Below are positions 55,673 to 64,000 of a stretch of DNA of 64,000 bases, piece after piece. The notes beneath the pieces were generated by a model. That model made no database searches. It was not told the DNA's origin and saw only the letters and a list, made by a program, of their open reading frames with translations. Made by a program: the position numbers and the translations under genes. Numbering within the stretch: the first letter of the stretch is position 1; every line of letters begins with the position of its first letter. This DNA is from Diplocloster modestus (GTDB lineage Bacteria; Bacillota; Clostridia; Lachnospirales; Lachnospiraceae). The DNA lies in NCBI RefSeq assembly GCF_019042245.1, contig NZ_JAHQCX010000002.1, positions 371,693 through 435,692 on the forward strand. Direction: 5' to 3'.

Positions 55673-56659
55673 TCAGTTAAGATCCAGTTCTGACATTGTC
55701 GCAGGCATCTCGTGCTGCGTATTTACCTTTCCCTCATCGGTTACCAGATCAAAACAGGATGCCACGATCCGGCCTTCCCAGATAATCGGTTCTCCCGGCT
55801 GGTCCAGACCGCCGTCCAGTCCGTCGCAGTCCGGGCTCTGGGCGATGCGCTCCACACGTCCGTCCGGATATACCTTGGCGATAGCGTTGGCGGAGAAATC
55901 AGCGATATATAGGTTTCCTTCCTCATCACAGATCATCCCGTCGGTGGAGGTGAGATTTTCCGGATCTTTTGCGAACACTTCATTTGAAGCGGCGGATCCG
56001 TCCGGGGCAAATGTAATCCGGTGTACGGCTCCGTCACCGAAGTTACCCACATACAGATTCCCATCTTTTCCGAATACGATACCGTCCGCGCCGTACTGGC
56101 AGTCTTCATTGTCCGTCACAAAGGTGGTGAATATGTGATCATCTTCCAGGGTATTGGTGATGTGGATATTTTCTTCCTCCAGGCCAAAGCGGTACACGCA
56201 GCTGACCAGATGGCCGCTGGGATCCTCTACCTTACTTAACTGGCTCTGGGTAACATACATATAATTGCCTCGAATCCGGATACCGTTGGGATGCTCCATC
56301 CCTTCCGCCACTACCTTCCAGCTTTTCACCCCGTCCTGATCGACGATCAGTTTTAATACCCGGCCCTTGAATGCCAGTTCTTCTTTTCCCGACCATCCCT
56401 GATTATCACAGACATACAGGTTATAGTCTGCATCAAAGGCGATTCCCATATTCCGTGCGATTCCGGTCTCGGGATGAACTGGTACGTCAAACCACTTAGT
56501 AATATTTTTGTCTTTGTCAATCTTTACCACGCAGCCCTTAAAACTGTCATCCGCGTAGTTGGGGCAGGACAGGATCAGATTCCCTTCCCGGTCGATCTCC
56601 ATGCCGTCGGGCGTACACACATAGTCAGGCAGGATAGTAAATAATTTAGGTTGTTTCAT
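55673..56659 (-). CDS. SMP-30/gluconolactonase-like beta-propeller protein
   Basis: The 328-residue protein has repeated strand motifs of an SMP-30/LRE propeller (DGMEIDREGNLILSCP, MGIAFDADYNLYVCDNQG, EHPNGIRIRG, ADGIVFGKDGNLYVGNFGDG, DGMICDEEGNLYIADF). Glu, Asn and Asp in these loops would bind a divalent metal. It has no signal peptide, so it is cytoplasmic. Family enzymes open sugar lactones, suggesting that a lactone forms in this pathway. AAAGGAGG precedes the start. Confidence 0.85.
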   Translation of the reverse strand: MKQPKLFTILPDYVCTPDGMEIDREGNLILSCPNYADDSFKGCVVKIDKDKNITKWFDVPVHPETGIARNMGIAFDADYNLYVCDNQGWSGKEELAFKGRVLKLIVDQDGVKSWKVVAEGMEHPNGIRIRGNYMYVTQSQLSKVEDPSGHLVSCVYRFGLEEENIHITNTLEDDHIFTTFVTDNEDCQYGADGIVFGKDGNLYVGNFGDGAVHRITFAPDGSAASNEVFAKDPENLTSTDGMICDEEGNLYIADFSANAIAKVYPDGRVERIAQSPDCDGLDGGLDQPGEPIIWEGRIVASCFDLVTDEGKVNTQHEMPATMSELDLN

Positions 56660-56789
56660 AATAAAAATTACCTCCTTTAGGAACTTACAAGTTTATGGAA
56701 TATATCCCATTTTGGTGTTTACCCCTATTGGGTGCTCACCTTCATTTTGGAACTTACCTCTTTGGGGAACTTATTTCATTCCCCCCGCT

Positions 56790-57644
56790 TCAGCTGCTTT
56801 GCCTATTCTCTCTCTCCGCTGCCACCTGTGCCATCACTGCTTTCACATAAGCACTGGCCCGGTCATATTCCTCCTCGGTCTCCATGTGCTCCACAAAAGC
56901 CGGCATATCGGGATCCAGCCGGTCCAGTTCCCGGATCAACGCCGGATAGTCCAGAATCCCATCACCGGACATCCGTTCTTCCACATAGAGGGTAAACCGC
57001 TCATCCATATACAGATCTTTTATATGGCAGCTCTTGATGTAAGGCCCCAGCTTCTGTACACATTCTGCCAGGAACCCGGCATTTCGATAGTAATTCCTGG
57101 GGCTGTACATCATATTTACCGGATCCCAGTGCACGGCCAGCGCCGGGCGGTTTACCGCGTCCAAAAGCTCCAGGTATGTTTCGATGCTGTCCGGATACAG
57201 CCAGGCGGAAGGTTCAAAGGTATAGAACGTCTTAACCGGCCCTACCGCGTCGATAATTTCCCGTGTGGTCCGCACGATTTCGTCAAAGGCTTTCCTGGTA
57301 AAATTCTCCGGATGAGGCCCATACCAGACATCCGGGTTATAGGTACCCGTGATATTTACACAGCATCTGGCCCCGATTTTCTCCGCCAGCAGCAGCTGCC
57401 TTTTGGCAAATTCAACCGCTTCTTTTCTGGTATGCGGGTCCGGATGCATCGGGTTATTCCAGACCCCTACTTCACCGATCACGATATCCGCCTCCGCAGC
57501 TGCTTTTTTATATTCTTCGATCACAGCATCCGAAGCGTTAGCATCCAGCGGACAGATAGCTGCCGTGTACTCTTTTTCCCGGATTCTCTCTGCCCATTCG
57601 TATCCGTTGGTGTATGGTTTAAATATCGCTCCACCCAGTCTCAT
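56790..57644 (-). CDS. Sugar phosphate isomerase/epimerase (AP endonuclease 2-like TIM barrel)
   Basis: The 284-residue TIM barrel has the expected metal ligands: Glu in EVGVWNNP and FEPSA, His and Asp in VHWDPVNMM, His in CHIKDLY, and a late VEHMETEEEY. Such enzymes isomerise or epimerise sugars and sugar acids. Its ATG overlaps the glycyl radical enzyme stop (ATGA), so translation is coupled and joint action is likely. Confidence 0.87.
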   Translation of the reverse strand: MRLGGAIFKPYTNGYEWAERIREKEYTAAICPLDANASDAVIEEYKKAAAEADIVIGEVGVWNNPMHPDPHTRKEAVEFAKRQLLLAEKIGARCCVNITGTYNPDVWYGPHPENFTRKAFDEIVRTTREIIDAVGPVKTFYTFEPSAWLYPDSIETYLELLDAVNRPALAVHWDPVNMMYSPRNYYRNAGFLAECVQKLGPYIKSCHIKDLYMDERFTLYVEERMSGDGILDYPALIRELDRLDPDMPAFVEHMETEEEYDRASAYVKAVMAQVAAERENRQSS

Positions 57645-59722
57645 AATGTCAATTCCATCCGTTCTATAATGTGATCCTGATATACTTCATCCAGTTCCAC
57701 AAAATATCCGCTCCAGCCCCAGACCCGCACGATCAGGTTCTGGTAATCCTTCGGATGTTTTTTTGCATCCAGCAGTGTATCCTTGTTCACCGCGTTGATC
57801 TGCATCTGATGCCCGCCCATATCCAGGAAGGATTTGACCAGCATGGCTACTTTTCGGATACTCTCCCCGGTTTTGAATACCGTATCGTGCAGCTCGATGG
57901 TCAGGGGGCCTCCGTTGGCCGTCAGTTTCAGATCCGGTTTGCTAAAGGATTTGACCAGGGACACCGGCCCTTTCAGCCGGCAGAACAAGCTCGGAGAATA
58001 GTTACAGGCGAAGGCTTCCCCCGCCCGGCGTCCGTCCGGTGTAGCCGGAAGATCCTCTGACTGCCAGATATAATACATGGCGGATCCCGTTCCCGCCCGA
58101 TAGATACCGCCCCGTTCATTCGTACAGCCTTCCAGCGCCTCAGCAAACCAGGCCAGCAGGCGGGAAGCGATTCGATCAGGGTCTTCCTCATCATTCCCCA
58201 TCTTGGGTCCTTCATAGCGCAGCCGGTTCAGCAGCAGCTCGTGGCCTTTGTAATCCTGCGCCAATGCATCCAGCAGTTCCTGTTTTTCCACACTCTGCTC
58301 GTCGTAGACAAACCGTTTTACGGCAGCCAGGGAATCCACTGCGGTAGACAGGCCGCTGCCATGGATCCCGAAGTTGTTATATTTATTTCCCAGAGAAATA
58401 TCCTTCGCCTGTGAAATACATCCCTCCATCATCAGCGACATCACCGGAGACGGTTCCAGGTACAGGTTTTTATATTTAGAAACCATCTGCACACACTGTG
58501 CCCGGATCTTCTCATGAACCACCTGTATAAAGTCTTCAAACTCCGTACATTCCGTCAATAAAGGCAGGGATTTTACTACTACATCCGCAAAAGAGAGGCC
58601 GTCGATATTGGGAATATCCATACCTTTCCCGGGTATGATGAATTCCCAGCAGGCTGCCACTACATACTGGTAAGCGTCCTCCGGTTCATACCCCCAGCGC
58701 AGAAGGGCCGGTATGACCACATCATCATTGGAATACTGGGGAAATCCCAGTCCCTGTTTGGTCATCCGGGTTCCTTTTTCATATAAGGCCAGCGGCGTAT
58801 TCTTATGTACCCGCAGATTGATCTTCGGATCGATCAGCTTTAATTCCAGGCTGGCATCCATACACAGATCTGACAGGAGATTATAGCAGTCGCTCCCGTC
58901 CTGGGCACAGCCCCCCAGTACCATGCTCTGTCCATTGTCCCCCTGCTGCATTCCGGTGTACAGATCGCTGTCCCGGTTGAAGCTGATAAAGAATTCCTCC
59001 AGCAGTTCAAATGCCTCCTCTTTGGAGAGAATCCCGTTCTCCAGATCTCTCTTCAAATACGGATACATGTACTGGTCAAACCTTCCGATCGTATTGTGGT
59101 AATTAAAGGTACACCACAGACAGTAGTGAAGGAACCGGAAGAACTGAAGCGCTTCTTCAAAGCTTTGGGCGGCCTGGGCCGGAATTCTGCGGAAAGTCTC
59201 CGCAACTTTTAAGTTCCCGGCTTTCTCTGCCGCCTCCCGATAACGCCCGGCAAATAAGAGCATCTCGTCTGTCATACGGAGCATTGCTTCCAGATAGGTA
59301 TACTCCTCCTGCTCCTTCTGACCTTCCGCCGGCTCCCTTTTTTTCATTTCTGTCTGAATTTCTTCCTGTTTCTTTAAAAGACCGGTTCCGATTACCTTTG
59401 CATAGCAGGGGTTGATATTGCAGACTTTGCCCTGCTCGTGGATATAGTGCTCTCTGCCAATCGTTTCCTGTTCTTTCGGAGTATGTATTTCCGGCAGCGT
59501 CACTACCGTACGGATCATCGCGATTCGTTCGAAAGGATAGACCACCGGCTGTTCCTTTTCCAATACATAGGAAAAACGCCGTACTACCCGCTCCAGATCT
59601 GAATATCCTGCCTTTTCAAATTCTCCGGCCAGGCGGAACGGATCTTCTTTCTGCTGGCGGAATGTGTGATGTTCCTTATTCCGTATAAAATAATCCAGCT
59701 GATTCCTGATATTTTCTGTCAT
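57641..59722 (-). CDS. Glycyl radical enzyme of the pyruvate formate-lyase superfamily, substrate unknown
   Basis: The 693-residue enzyme has the PFL-type barrel with catalytic Cys358 in AACWEFIIPGKG, a C-x-E motif as in GRE dehydratases and lyases where the Glu is general base. The glycyl-radical loop RVWGWSGYF has Gly669 24 residues from the end. The VSGY-type sequence of PFL is replaced by VWGW. It lacks the CC pair of true PFL, so it is not formate acetyltransferase. AAAGGAGG fits the ATG at 59722. The activase is encoded directly upstream. The operon (kinase, aldolase, epimerase, lactonase) suggests a dehydration or C-C/C-O cleavage of a sugar-derived compound. Confidence 0.92.
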   Translation of the reverse strand: MTENIRNQLDYFIRNKEHHTFRQQKEDPFRLAGEFEKAGYSDLERVVRRFSYVLEKEQPVVYPFERIAMIRTVVTLPEIHTPKEQETIGREHYIHEQGKVCNINPCYAKVIGTGLLKKQEEIQTEMKKREPAEGQKEQEEYTYLEAMLRMTDEMLLFAGRYREAAEKAGNLKVAETFRRIPAQAAQSFEEALQFFRFLHYCLWCTFNYHNTIGRFDQYMYPYLKRDLENGILSKEEAFELLEEFFISFNRDSDLYTGMQQGDNGQSMVLGGCAQDGSDCYNLLSDLCMDASLELKLIDPKINLRVHKNTPLALYEKGTRMTKQGLGFPQYSNDDVVIPALLRWGYEPEDAYQYVVAACWEFIIPGKGMDIPNIDGLSFADVVVKSLPLLTECTEFEDFIQVVHEKIRAQCVQMVSKYKNLYLEPSPVMSLMMEGCISQAKDISLGNKYNNFGIHGSGLSTAVDSLAAVKRFVYDEQSVEKQELLDALAQDYKGHELLLNRLRYEGPKMGNDEEDPDRIASRLLAWFAEALEGCTNERGGIYRAGTGSAMYYIWQSEDLPATPDGRRAGEAFACNYSPSLFCRLKGPVSLVKSFSKPDLKLTANGGPLTIELHDTVFKTGESIRKVAMLVKSFLDMGGHQMQINAVNKDTLLDAKKHPKDYQNLIVRVWGWSGYFVELDEVYQDHIIERMELTL

Positions 59723-59809
59723 AAAGTACCTCCTTTCTTGCTTCTGGCTGTCTGATGTCATAGGTGCTTACTATTACATGTCCATGTGTAGGTATAAGGC
59801 CGTATCTTG

Positions 59810-60655
59810 TTACATAATCTTATAGGGAATTCCTCTTTTTTCAAATGGGTCCATATGATATTGCGGCTTCTGTTCCGTCTGAAATTCAGGCTGATAGTTT
59901 TTTCCCACCATGCCGTATTTTGCGCCCGCTGTCTTATGATAGGGGAGCAGTTCCACCCGGACCAGCGGACCGGCGTTTGTAAGAAGAGCGGCTGTCTGCT
60001 CCATATTTTCTTCCGTATCATTGACTCCTGGTATCAATGGGATCCGTATCATATATGGAGTATCTCCTGTTTTAAGCTGTTCCAGGTTAGCCAGAATCTT
60101 CCGGTTGCTGACACCGGTATAATAGCGGTGCCTGTCATCGTCCACCAGCTTGATATCCATGATTACAAACTGCAGCATCCCGACGATCTTTCTGAACTGT
60201 TCCCTTTCGCAAAATCCACTGGTTTCCACACATGTATGCAGACCGTTTAACTCACGGATACACGCTTCCAAAAATTCCGGCTGGGCAAGTGGTTCCCCGC
60301 CGGAGAAAGTCACACCGCCTTCATTTTTCAAAAGGAATTCCCGGTCTTTCAGAAGCCGGCCTGCCAGTTCCTCAGGTGTCACAGCTGTCCCGCAAATTTT
60401 CCGAAGGCGCATGGGGCAGACTTCTATGCATTTACCACAAACCAGGCATTTTGAAGGAGAAGGGCATACCTGTATACACCGTCCGCAATGCAGGCAGCCA
60501 TTGGGACTGGTCATCCGTTCCGGCGCAAAGCTCATGCCCTCCGGATTATGACACCACATACATTGAAGCGGGCAGCCTTTGAGAAAGACAGTGGTACGTA
60601 TCCCAGGCCCGTCAAATACAGCAAACTCTTTGATATCAAAAATAATCCCGTTCAT
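59810..60655 (-). CDS. Glycyl-radical enzyme activating protein (radical SAM)
   Basis: The 281-residue protein has the radical SAM CxxxCxxC (Cys28, 32, 35: KGCPLQCMWCHNPEG). A two-cluster ferredoxin insert follows (CLHCGRCIQVCP and CLVCGKCIEVCP). VTFSGGEPLAQPEF and the ETSG motif are also present. It uses SAM and reduced flavodoxin or ferredoxin to abstract hydrogen from the glycine of the partner enzyme. It lies 87 bp upstream of that gene in the same operon. Confidence 0.94.
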   Translation of the reverse strand: MNGIIFDIKEFAVFDGPGIRTTVFLKGCPLQCMWCHNPEGMSFAPERMTSPNGCLHCGRCIQVCPSPSKCLVCGKCIEVCPMRLRKICGTAVTPEELAGRLLKDREFLLKNEGGVTFSGGEPLAQPEFLEACIRELNGLHTCVETSGFCEREQFRKIVGMLQFVIMDIKLVDDDRHRYYTGVSNRKILANLEQLKTGDTPYMIRIPLIPGVNDTEENMEQTAALLTNAGPLVRVELLPYHKTAGAKYGMVGKNYQPEFQTEQKPQYHMDPFEKRGIPYKIM

Positions 60656-60664
60656 TATGTTCTT

Positions 60665-61162
60665 TTATAATTCCAGAATCCGATGCTCTTCTTCCGGGAT
60701 CTCCACTTTATGGCAGTCATTAAAATAAGTCCGTTCCGGCAGCAGCACGATCGAAGTCACCGGTTTATCTTCCACCGGCATCTGCGCATAATGCCATACT
60801 CCCGCCCGAATCCAGATCATAACGCCGCTGGGAATGTAGAACGCCTCCAATTCATTAAGCGGGATCTGTTCATCCGCCGAAGCCGGTGCGAACGCCATCA
60901 CCACATCGCCGTCCAGCATCATAAAAGCCTCTCCTGTATGGGTATGGTACTCCATGATCTTAACTTTCTTCTCTCCTGGGAGTGCCACCCCCGCGGAGAT
61001 CGAAACCTGACCCCCAGCCTCAATCTGCATGATATCCCGGTAAAAGCAAACTGGATCTTCCTCTGTGCCCAGGTGCGGTGTGTCAGGATTCAGAACTTTT
61101 GCATAGCTTCCGAATTTATAAAAGCTGTCTAATGTCAATGATTTTACTTTAACCGATTTCAT
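60665..61162 (-). CDS. Cupin-fold protein resembling ureidoglycolate lyase (AllA)
   Basis: The 165-residue protein begins MKSVKVKSLTLDSFYKFGSY, like AllA proteins. It has the barrel segments YHTHTGEAFMMLDGDVVMAF and IWIRAGVWHYAQMPVEDKP, placing His and Glu ligands as in AllA or DUF4867-type cupins. It could bind a metal and act as an isomerase, lyase or epimerase. It sits nine bases upstream of the activase gene, so it is part of the glycyl-radical pathway. The exact reaction is not predictable. Confidence 0.6.
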   Translation of the reverse strand: MKSVKVKSLTLDSFYKFGSYAKVLNPDTPHLGTEEDPVCFYRDIMQIEAGGQVSISAGVALPGEKKVKIMEYHTHTGEAFMMLDGDVVMAFAPASADEQIPLNELEAFYIPSGVMIWIRAGVWHYAQMPVEDKPVTSIVLLPERTYFNDCHKVEIPEEEHRILEL

Positions 61163-61213
61163 TTCGCTCCTTCTTTCTATCCTGCCTTATCCACAGAATA
61201 ATCCTGCAGAATC

Positions 61214-62197
61214 CTACCCCAGAATCTCATCGATTCTGGCCAGCTCATCGGCAGTGAACTTCTGGTTCTCCAGCATTTTCACATTTTCAATAATCTGTTC
61301 CTTACGGCTGGCACCCAATAATACGGATGTGACTCCGCCCTCCCTGACGTCCCAGGCCAAAGCCATCTGTGGCAGAGACTGCCCGCGTTCCTTTGCCATT
61401 TCGTTTAACCGTATGACCTTATCCAGGACTTCCGCCGTGATGTCCGCTCCATTTAAGAACGGGCAGTTCTGATTGTCAGCCCTGGATCCTTTGGGAATCC
61501 CGGCGATATATTTAGTGGTCAGTAATCCCTGTTCCAGCGGGCAGAATGCCACGGAACCGATCCCTTCCTGTTTCAGCACATCGAAGAGGCCTTCCTCCGG
61601 AATACGGCAGAACATATTATACCTGGGCTGATGGATCAGCAGTTTTACACCCATATCCTTAAGCATCCGGGAAGCTTTCCTTGTATCCTCCGCATTATAA
61701 TTACTGACTCCCACATACAGCGCTTTCCCCTGCCGGACAATATCGGCAAGCGCGCCCATCGTCTCTTCTAACGGTGTATTCTCATCCCGCCTGTGATGAT
61801 AAAAGATGTCCACATAGTCTAACTGCATCCGTCTAAGACTCTGATCTAAGCTGGCCATCAGGGATTTTCTGGAACCCCAGTTTCCATAAGGGCCATCCCA
61901 CATCTCATATCCGGCCTTGGTGGTAATCACCAGCTCATCCCGGTAACCCTTCAGGTCCCGCTTCAGAACTTCTCCCAGTACCTCTTCTGCACTTCCCGGA
62001 GGCGGCCCGTAGTTATTTGCCGCATCGATATGATTGATTCCCAGATTAAAAGCGGTCAGAATCATTTCCCTGCTGTTCTCGTAAGGGTAGGCTTTCCCGA
62101 AATTATTCCAGATACCCAGACAAAGCTTCGGCAGATACAGGCCGCTGTCACCGCATTTCACATAAGACATATTTTCATAACGGTTTCCCGCGATCAT
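61214..62197 (-). CDS. Aldo/keto reductase (YghZ/Gpr-type)
   Basis: The 327-residue TIM-barrel NADPH oxidoreductase has the catalytic Tyr in DAANNYGPPPGSAEEVLG, Lys in TTKAGYEMWDGPYG, His in FYHHRRDENTPLEET and a C-terminal GASRKEQIIENV cofactor site. The family member YghZ reduces L-glyceraldehyde 3-phosphate and methylglyoxal. Here it may reduce an aldehyde made by DeoC or by the glycyl radical enzyme. GAGGAGTGAG precedes the start. It begins six bases after deoC. Confidence 0.88.
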   Translation of the reverse strand: MIAGNRYENMSYVKCGDSGLYLPKLCLGIWNNFGKAYPYENSREMILTAFNLGINHIDAANNYGPPPGSAEEVLGEVLKRDLKGYRDELVITTKAGYEMWDGPYGNWGSRKSLMASLDQSLRRMQLDYVDIFYHHRRDENTPLEETMGALADIVRQGKALYVGVSNYNAEDTRKASRMLKDMGVKLLIHQPRYNMFCRIPEEGLFDVLKQEGIGSVAFCPLEQGLLTTKYIAGIPKGSRADNQNCPFLNGADITAEVLDKVIRLNEMAKERGQSLPQMALAWDVREGGVTSVLLGASRKEQIIENVKMLENQKFTADELARIDEILG

Positions 62198-62203
62198 CTA
62201 TAC

Positions 62204-62896
62204 TCACTCCTCTGTCATTTTCTTATAATCTTCCACAATCCGGATTCCGGAACTGGTTCCGATTCTGGAAGCACCGGCATCGATCATCGCCAGCGCCGTC
62301 TGTACGTCGCGGATACCGCCGGCTGCCTTTACCTTTAACCGGTCTCCGACCACGGACTTCATCAGACGTACATGCTCCGCTTTAGCCCCGTACTCGCCGA
62401 AGCCTGTGGAAGTTTTAATAAAATCAATTCCGATCTCCAACGCGATCTCGGCCATCTTAACGATTTCCTCCTCCGTCAGATAGCAGTTCTCGAAGATCAC
62501 CTTCGATGTCACCTGATATTTCCGGCACATCTTAACGATCCCGTCCATTTCTCTGCGGATGTAGTCATAATTCTTATTCTTAAGTTCCACCAGATTCGCT
62601 ACATAATCAATCTCACCGGCCCCTTTACGGATCGCATCCTCTGTCTCGAACACTTTCGTTTCCAGCGTGGACTGTCCAAGGGGGAACCCTACGGCGCTGT
62701 CCACCAGTACCGGTGAATCCTTCAGCTGTCCGTAGCAGATTTCTGTCGTCGCACAATTAATCGCCACAGTTTTAAAATTATATTGCTTTGCCTCATCACA
62801 CAGCTTCACAAACGCCTCATTCGGTACATACTGTTTCAGATTCGTATGATCGATCATGTTCGCTAACTGCTGCCAGGTCAAATTTTTGTCACTCAT
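62204..62896 (-). CDS. deoC: Deoxyribose-phosphate aldolase
   Basis: The 230-residue TIM barrel is a class I aldolase. It has the Schiff-base lysine in FIKTSTGFG, the second lysine in [11 protein letters not shown] and the N-terminal [11 protein letters not shown]. It cleaves 2-deoxyribose 5-phosphate to acetaldehyde and glyceraldehyde 3-phosphate, though paralogues accept other aldols. TAAGGAGAG precedes the start. It lies between the kinase and reductase genes, so its substrate may be the phosphorylated product of this pathway rather than nucleoside-derived deoxyribose. Confidence 0.93.
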   Translation of the reverse strand: MSDKNLTWQQLANMIDHTNLKQYVPNEAFVKLCDEAKQYNFKTVAINCATTEICYGQLKDSPVLVDSAVGFPLGQSTLETKVFETEDAIRKGAGEIDYVANLVELKNKNYDYIRREMDGIVKMCRKYQVTSKVIFENCYLTEEEIVKMAEIALEIGIDFIKTSTGFGEYGAKAEHVRLMKSVVGDRLKVKAAGGIRDVQTALAMIDAGASRIGTSSGIRIVEDYKKMTEE

Positions 62897-62955
62897 CCTT
62901 TTCTCTCCTTATACGATACTTTCATGTTTAAACCTCTATCAGGTCCTGTTCAAAA

Positions 62956-64000
62956 TCAGATGCGGTTCAGCTGATGATAAACCGGTTCCAGCGCGGCATA
63001 CGCCTCATTGAACAGATGGTACATCTTCTCATAAACCTCATAATTCTCCGGCTGTGGCTCAATCACCCGTTCCACAGGATTCAGCGTATGGATCACTCTA
63101 AAATCCGGAAATGCGCCGATACCCACTCCTGCGCATACGGCTGCTCCCATGGAGGTCGCCTCCTCCACATATCTGGGAATCAGAATCCGTTTCTGCCAGA
63201 TGTCCGCCAACATCTGTGCCCATACGGTACTGGAAGCCCCGCCGCCGATCAGTGTCAATTCTCCCGCCGGAAGATTCCTCTCTAAGATATCCAGAATCAC
63301 CTTCAGATTATAACCCACACCCTCCATAACGGAACGTATCATATCATCTTTCGTATGAATCGCACCTAATCCGATAAAAGTCCCTCTCGCATCCAGATTC
63401 CATCTGGGGCTTCGCTCTCCCAGTAAATAAGGAAGAAACAACAGACGATTCGCCCCTGCCGGCCGTGCCGCCGCCCGCTCATTCAGATATTCCGGGAGTT
63501 TACGCCCTTCTCTCTCAGCGAAATCCTTTTCATAGTCACAAAGAGTCCTCATCATCCACTGAAACGAATACCCCGCGGCCTGCATAGTTCCGCAGGGCGT
63601 ATATAAGTTCTCATCCAGTGCCACCCAGTTAAAAGTCCGCATGTCCCCGTCAAATACCGGGACCTTCGCAGCATTGGAAATCCAGGACGAAGACCCCAGC
63701 ACATTATACATCCGGCCCTCTTCCACCGCGCCTGCGCCTGCAGCCGCACAGCTGCCATCCCCGCCGCCCATGATCACCGGAGTCCCTTCGAGAAGCCCTG
63801 TCTGCACCGCAGCCTCCTTCGTGATTCCTCCGATCCTGTGAGTGGATTTATAAAGCTCCGGCAGCAGATCCATCCGCAAACCATATGCATCCACCATCCG
63901 TCCGGACCATTCTTTTTTCTCCAGGTCCAGCAGGTTCGTTCCCGAAGCGTCTGAATAATCCGTAGCGAATTCCCCGGTCATCCTGCAGATCACATAATCC
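62956..64000 (-). CDS. FGGY-family carbohydrate kinase, N-terminus beyond the window
   Basis: The last 347 or so codons are visible. The frame reads DYVICRMTGEFATDYSDASG at the window edge, the middle of an FGGY kinase such as xylulokinase. Also visible are GGGDGSCAAAGAGAV, LPYLLGERSPRWN, GVGYNLKVILDIL and LTLIGGGASSTVWAQMLADI with the ATP-binding GGGA. It phosphorylates a sugar or polyol. It leads the visible part of the glycyl-radical operon and is 59 bp upstream of deoC. Confidence 0.88.
   Translation of the reverse strand, partial: DYVICRMTGEFATDYSDASGTNLLDLEKKEWSGRMVDAYGLRMDLLPELYKSTHRIGGITKEAAVQTGLLEGTPVIMGGGDGSCAAAGAGAVEEGRMYNVLGSSSWISNAAKVPVFDGDMRTFNWVALDENLYTPCGTMQAAGYSFQWMMRTLCDYEKDFAEREGRKLPEYLNERAAARPAGANRLLFLPYLLGERSPRWNLDARGTFIGLGAIHTKDDMIRSVMEGVGYNLKVILDILERNLPAGELTLIGGGASSTVWAQMLADIWQKRILIPRYVEEATSMGAAVCAGVGIGAFPDFRVIHTLNPVERVIEPQPENYEVYEKMYHLFNEAYAALEPVYHQLNRI

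Overview
The window looks like chromosomal DNA of an anaerobic gut Clostridia, most likely a Lachnospiraceae related to Enterocloster, Hungatella or Lacrimispora. The reasons are moderate GC content, strong AGGAGG ribosome sites, sigma-A promoters, a glycyl radical enzyme, a tungstate/molybdopterin island, a clostridial DUF5688 protein, a SHOCT-tailed SPFH protein, and intergenic structured repeats that I associate with this group. The genus is an inference from gene style, not from a search.

Region 1 (1-11.0 kb): a truncated coiled-coil gene, a decayed LacI relic, an RpiR and a GntR regulator, then a catabolic cluster. Glutamate dehydrogenase, an enolase paralogue and glycerate 2-kinase are on the minus strand. 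An ornithine-cyclodeaminase-family protein, a GPH transporter and an M20 peptidase are on the plus strand. The promoter regions of the gdh, kinase and cyclodeaminase genes share a GCGATATA motif, and in two of them it lies in the -35/-10 spacer, so the cluster looks like one regulon for an unknown amino-acid-like or glycerate-like substrate.

Region 2 (11.0-20.6 kb): a two-subunit ThrE-type exporter, a leaderless arylsulfate sulfotransferase beside an SLC13 anion permease, a PEP-hydrolase-family/Tm-1-like pair, a PEP-hydrolase-domain/AraC fusion regulator, and aroD. Region 3 (20.7-27.4 kb): two moeA genes (one fused to a substrate-binding domain), the tungstate ABC transporter tupABC, a pair of structured repeats with a compensatory base change, and aroK.

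Region 4 (27.5-46.5 kb): mostly housekeeping and sensing genes. They include a DUF3810 metalloprotein, an NSS transporter with a hybrid histidine kinase carrying two solute-binding domains, SPFH and TM2 proteins, NADP-type gdhA, an SH3 protein, DUF5688, efp, an M24 aminopeptidase, a YqeG phosphatase, an EamA transporter, a broken arabinose-isomerase/AraC pair, a perfect 33-bp inverted repeat, a VTC-like protein and a HAD phosphatase. Region 5 (46.6-52.5 kb): purA, a probable group II intron relic, then purC-purF-purB.

Region 6 (52.6-64 kb): a cation/proton antiporter preceded by a fluoride riboswitch with an intrinsic terminator. Next is a nine-gene operon running off the window end: FGGY kinase, deoC, aldo/keto reductase, AllA-like cupin, glycyl-radical activase, glycyl radical enzyme, TIM-barrel isomerase, SMP-30 lactonase and GPH transporter. 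This operon is the strongest candidate for an undescribed catabolic pathway. The enolase-paralogue regulon and the AraC-fused PEP-hydrolase system come next.
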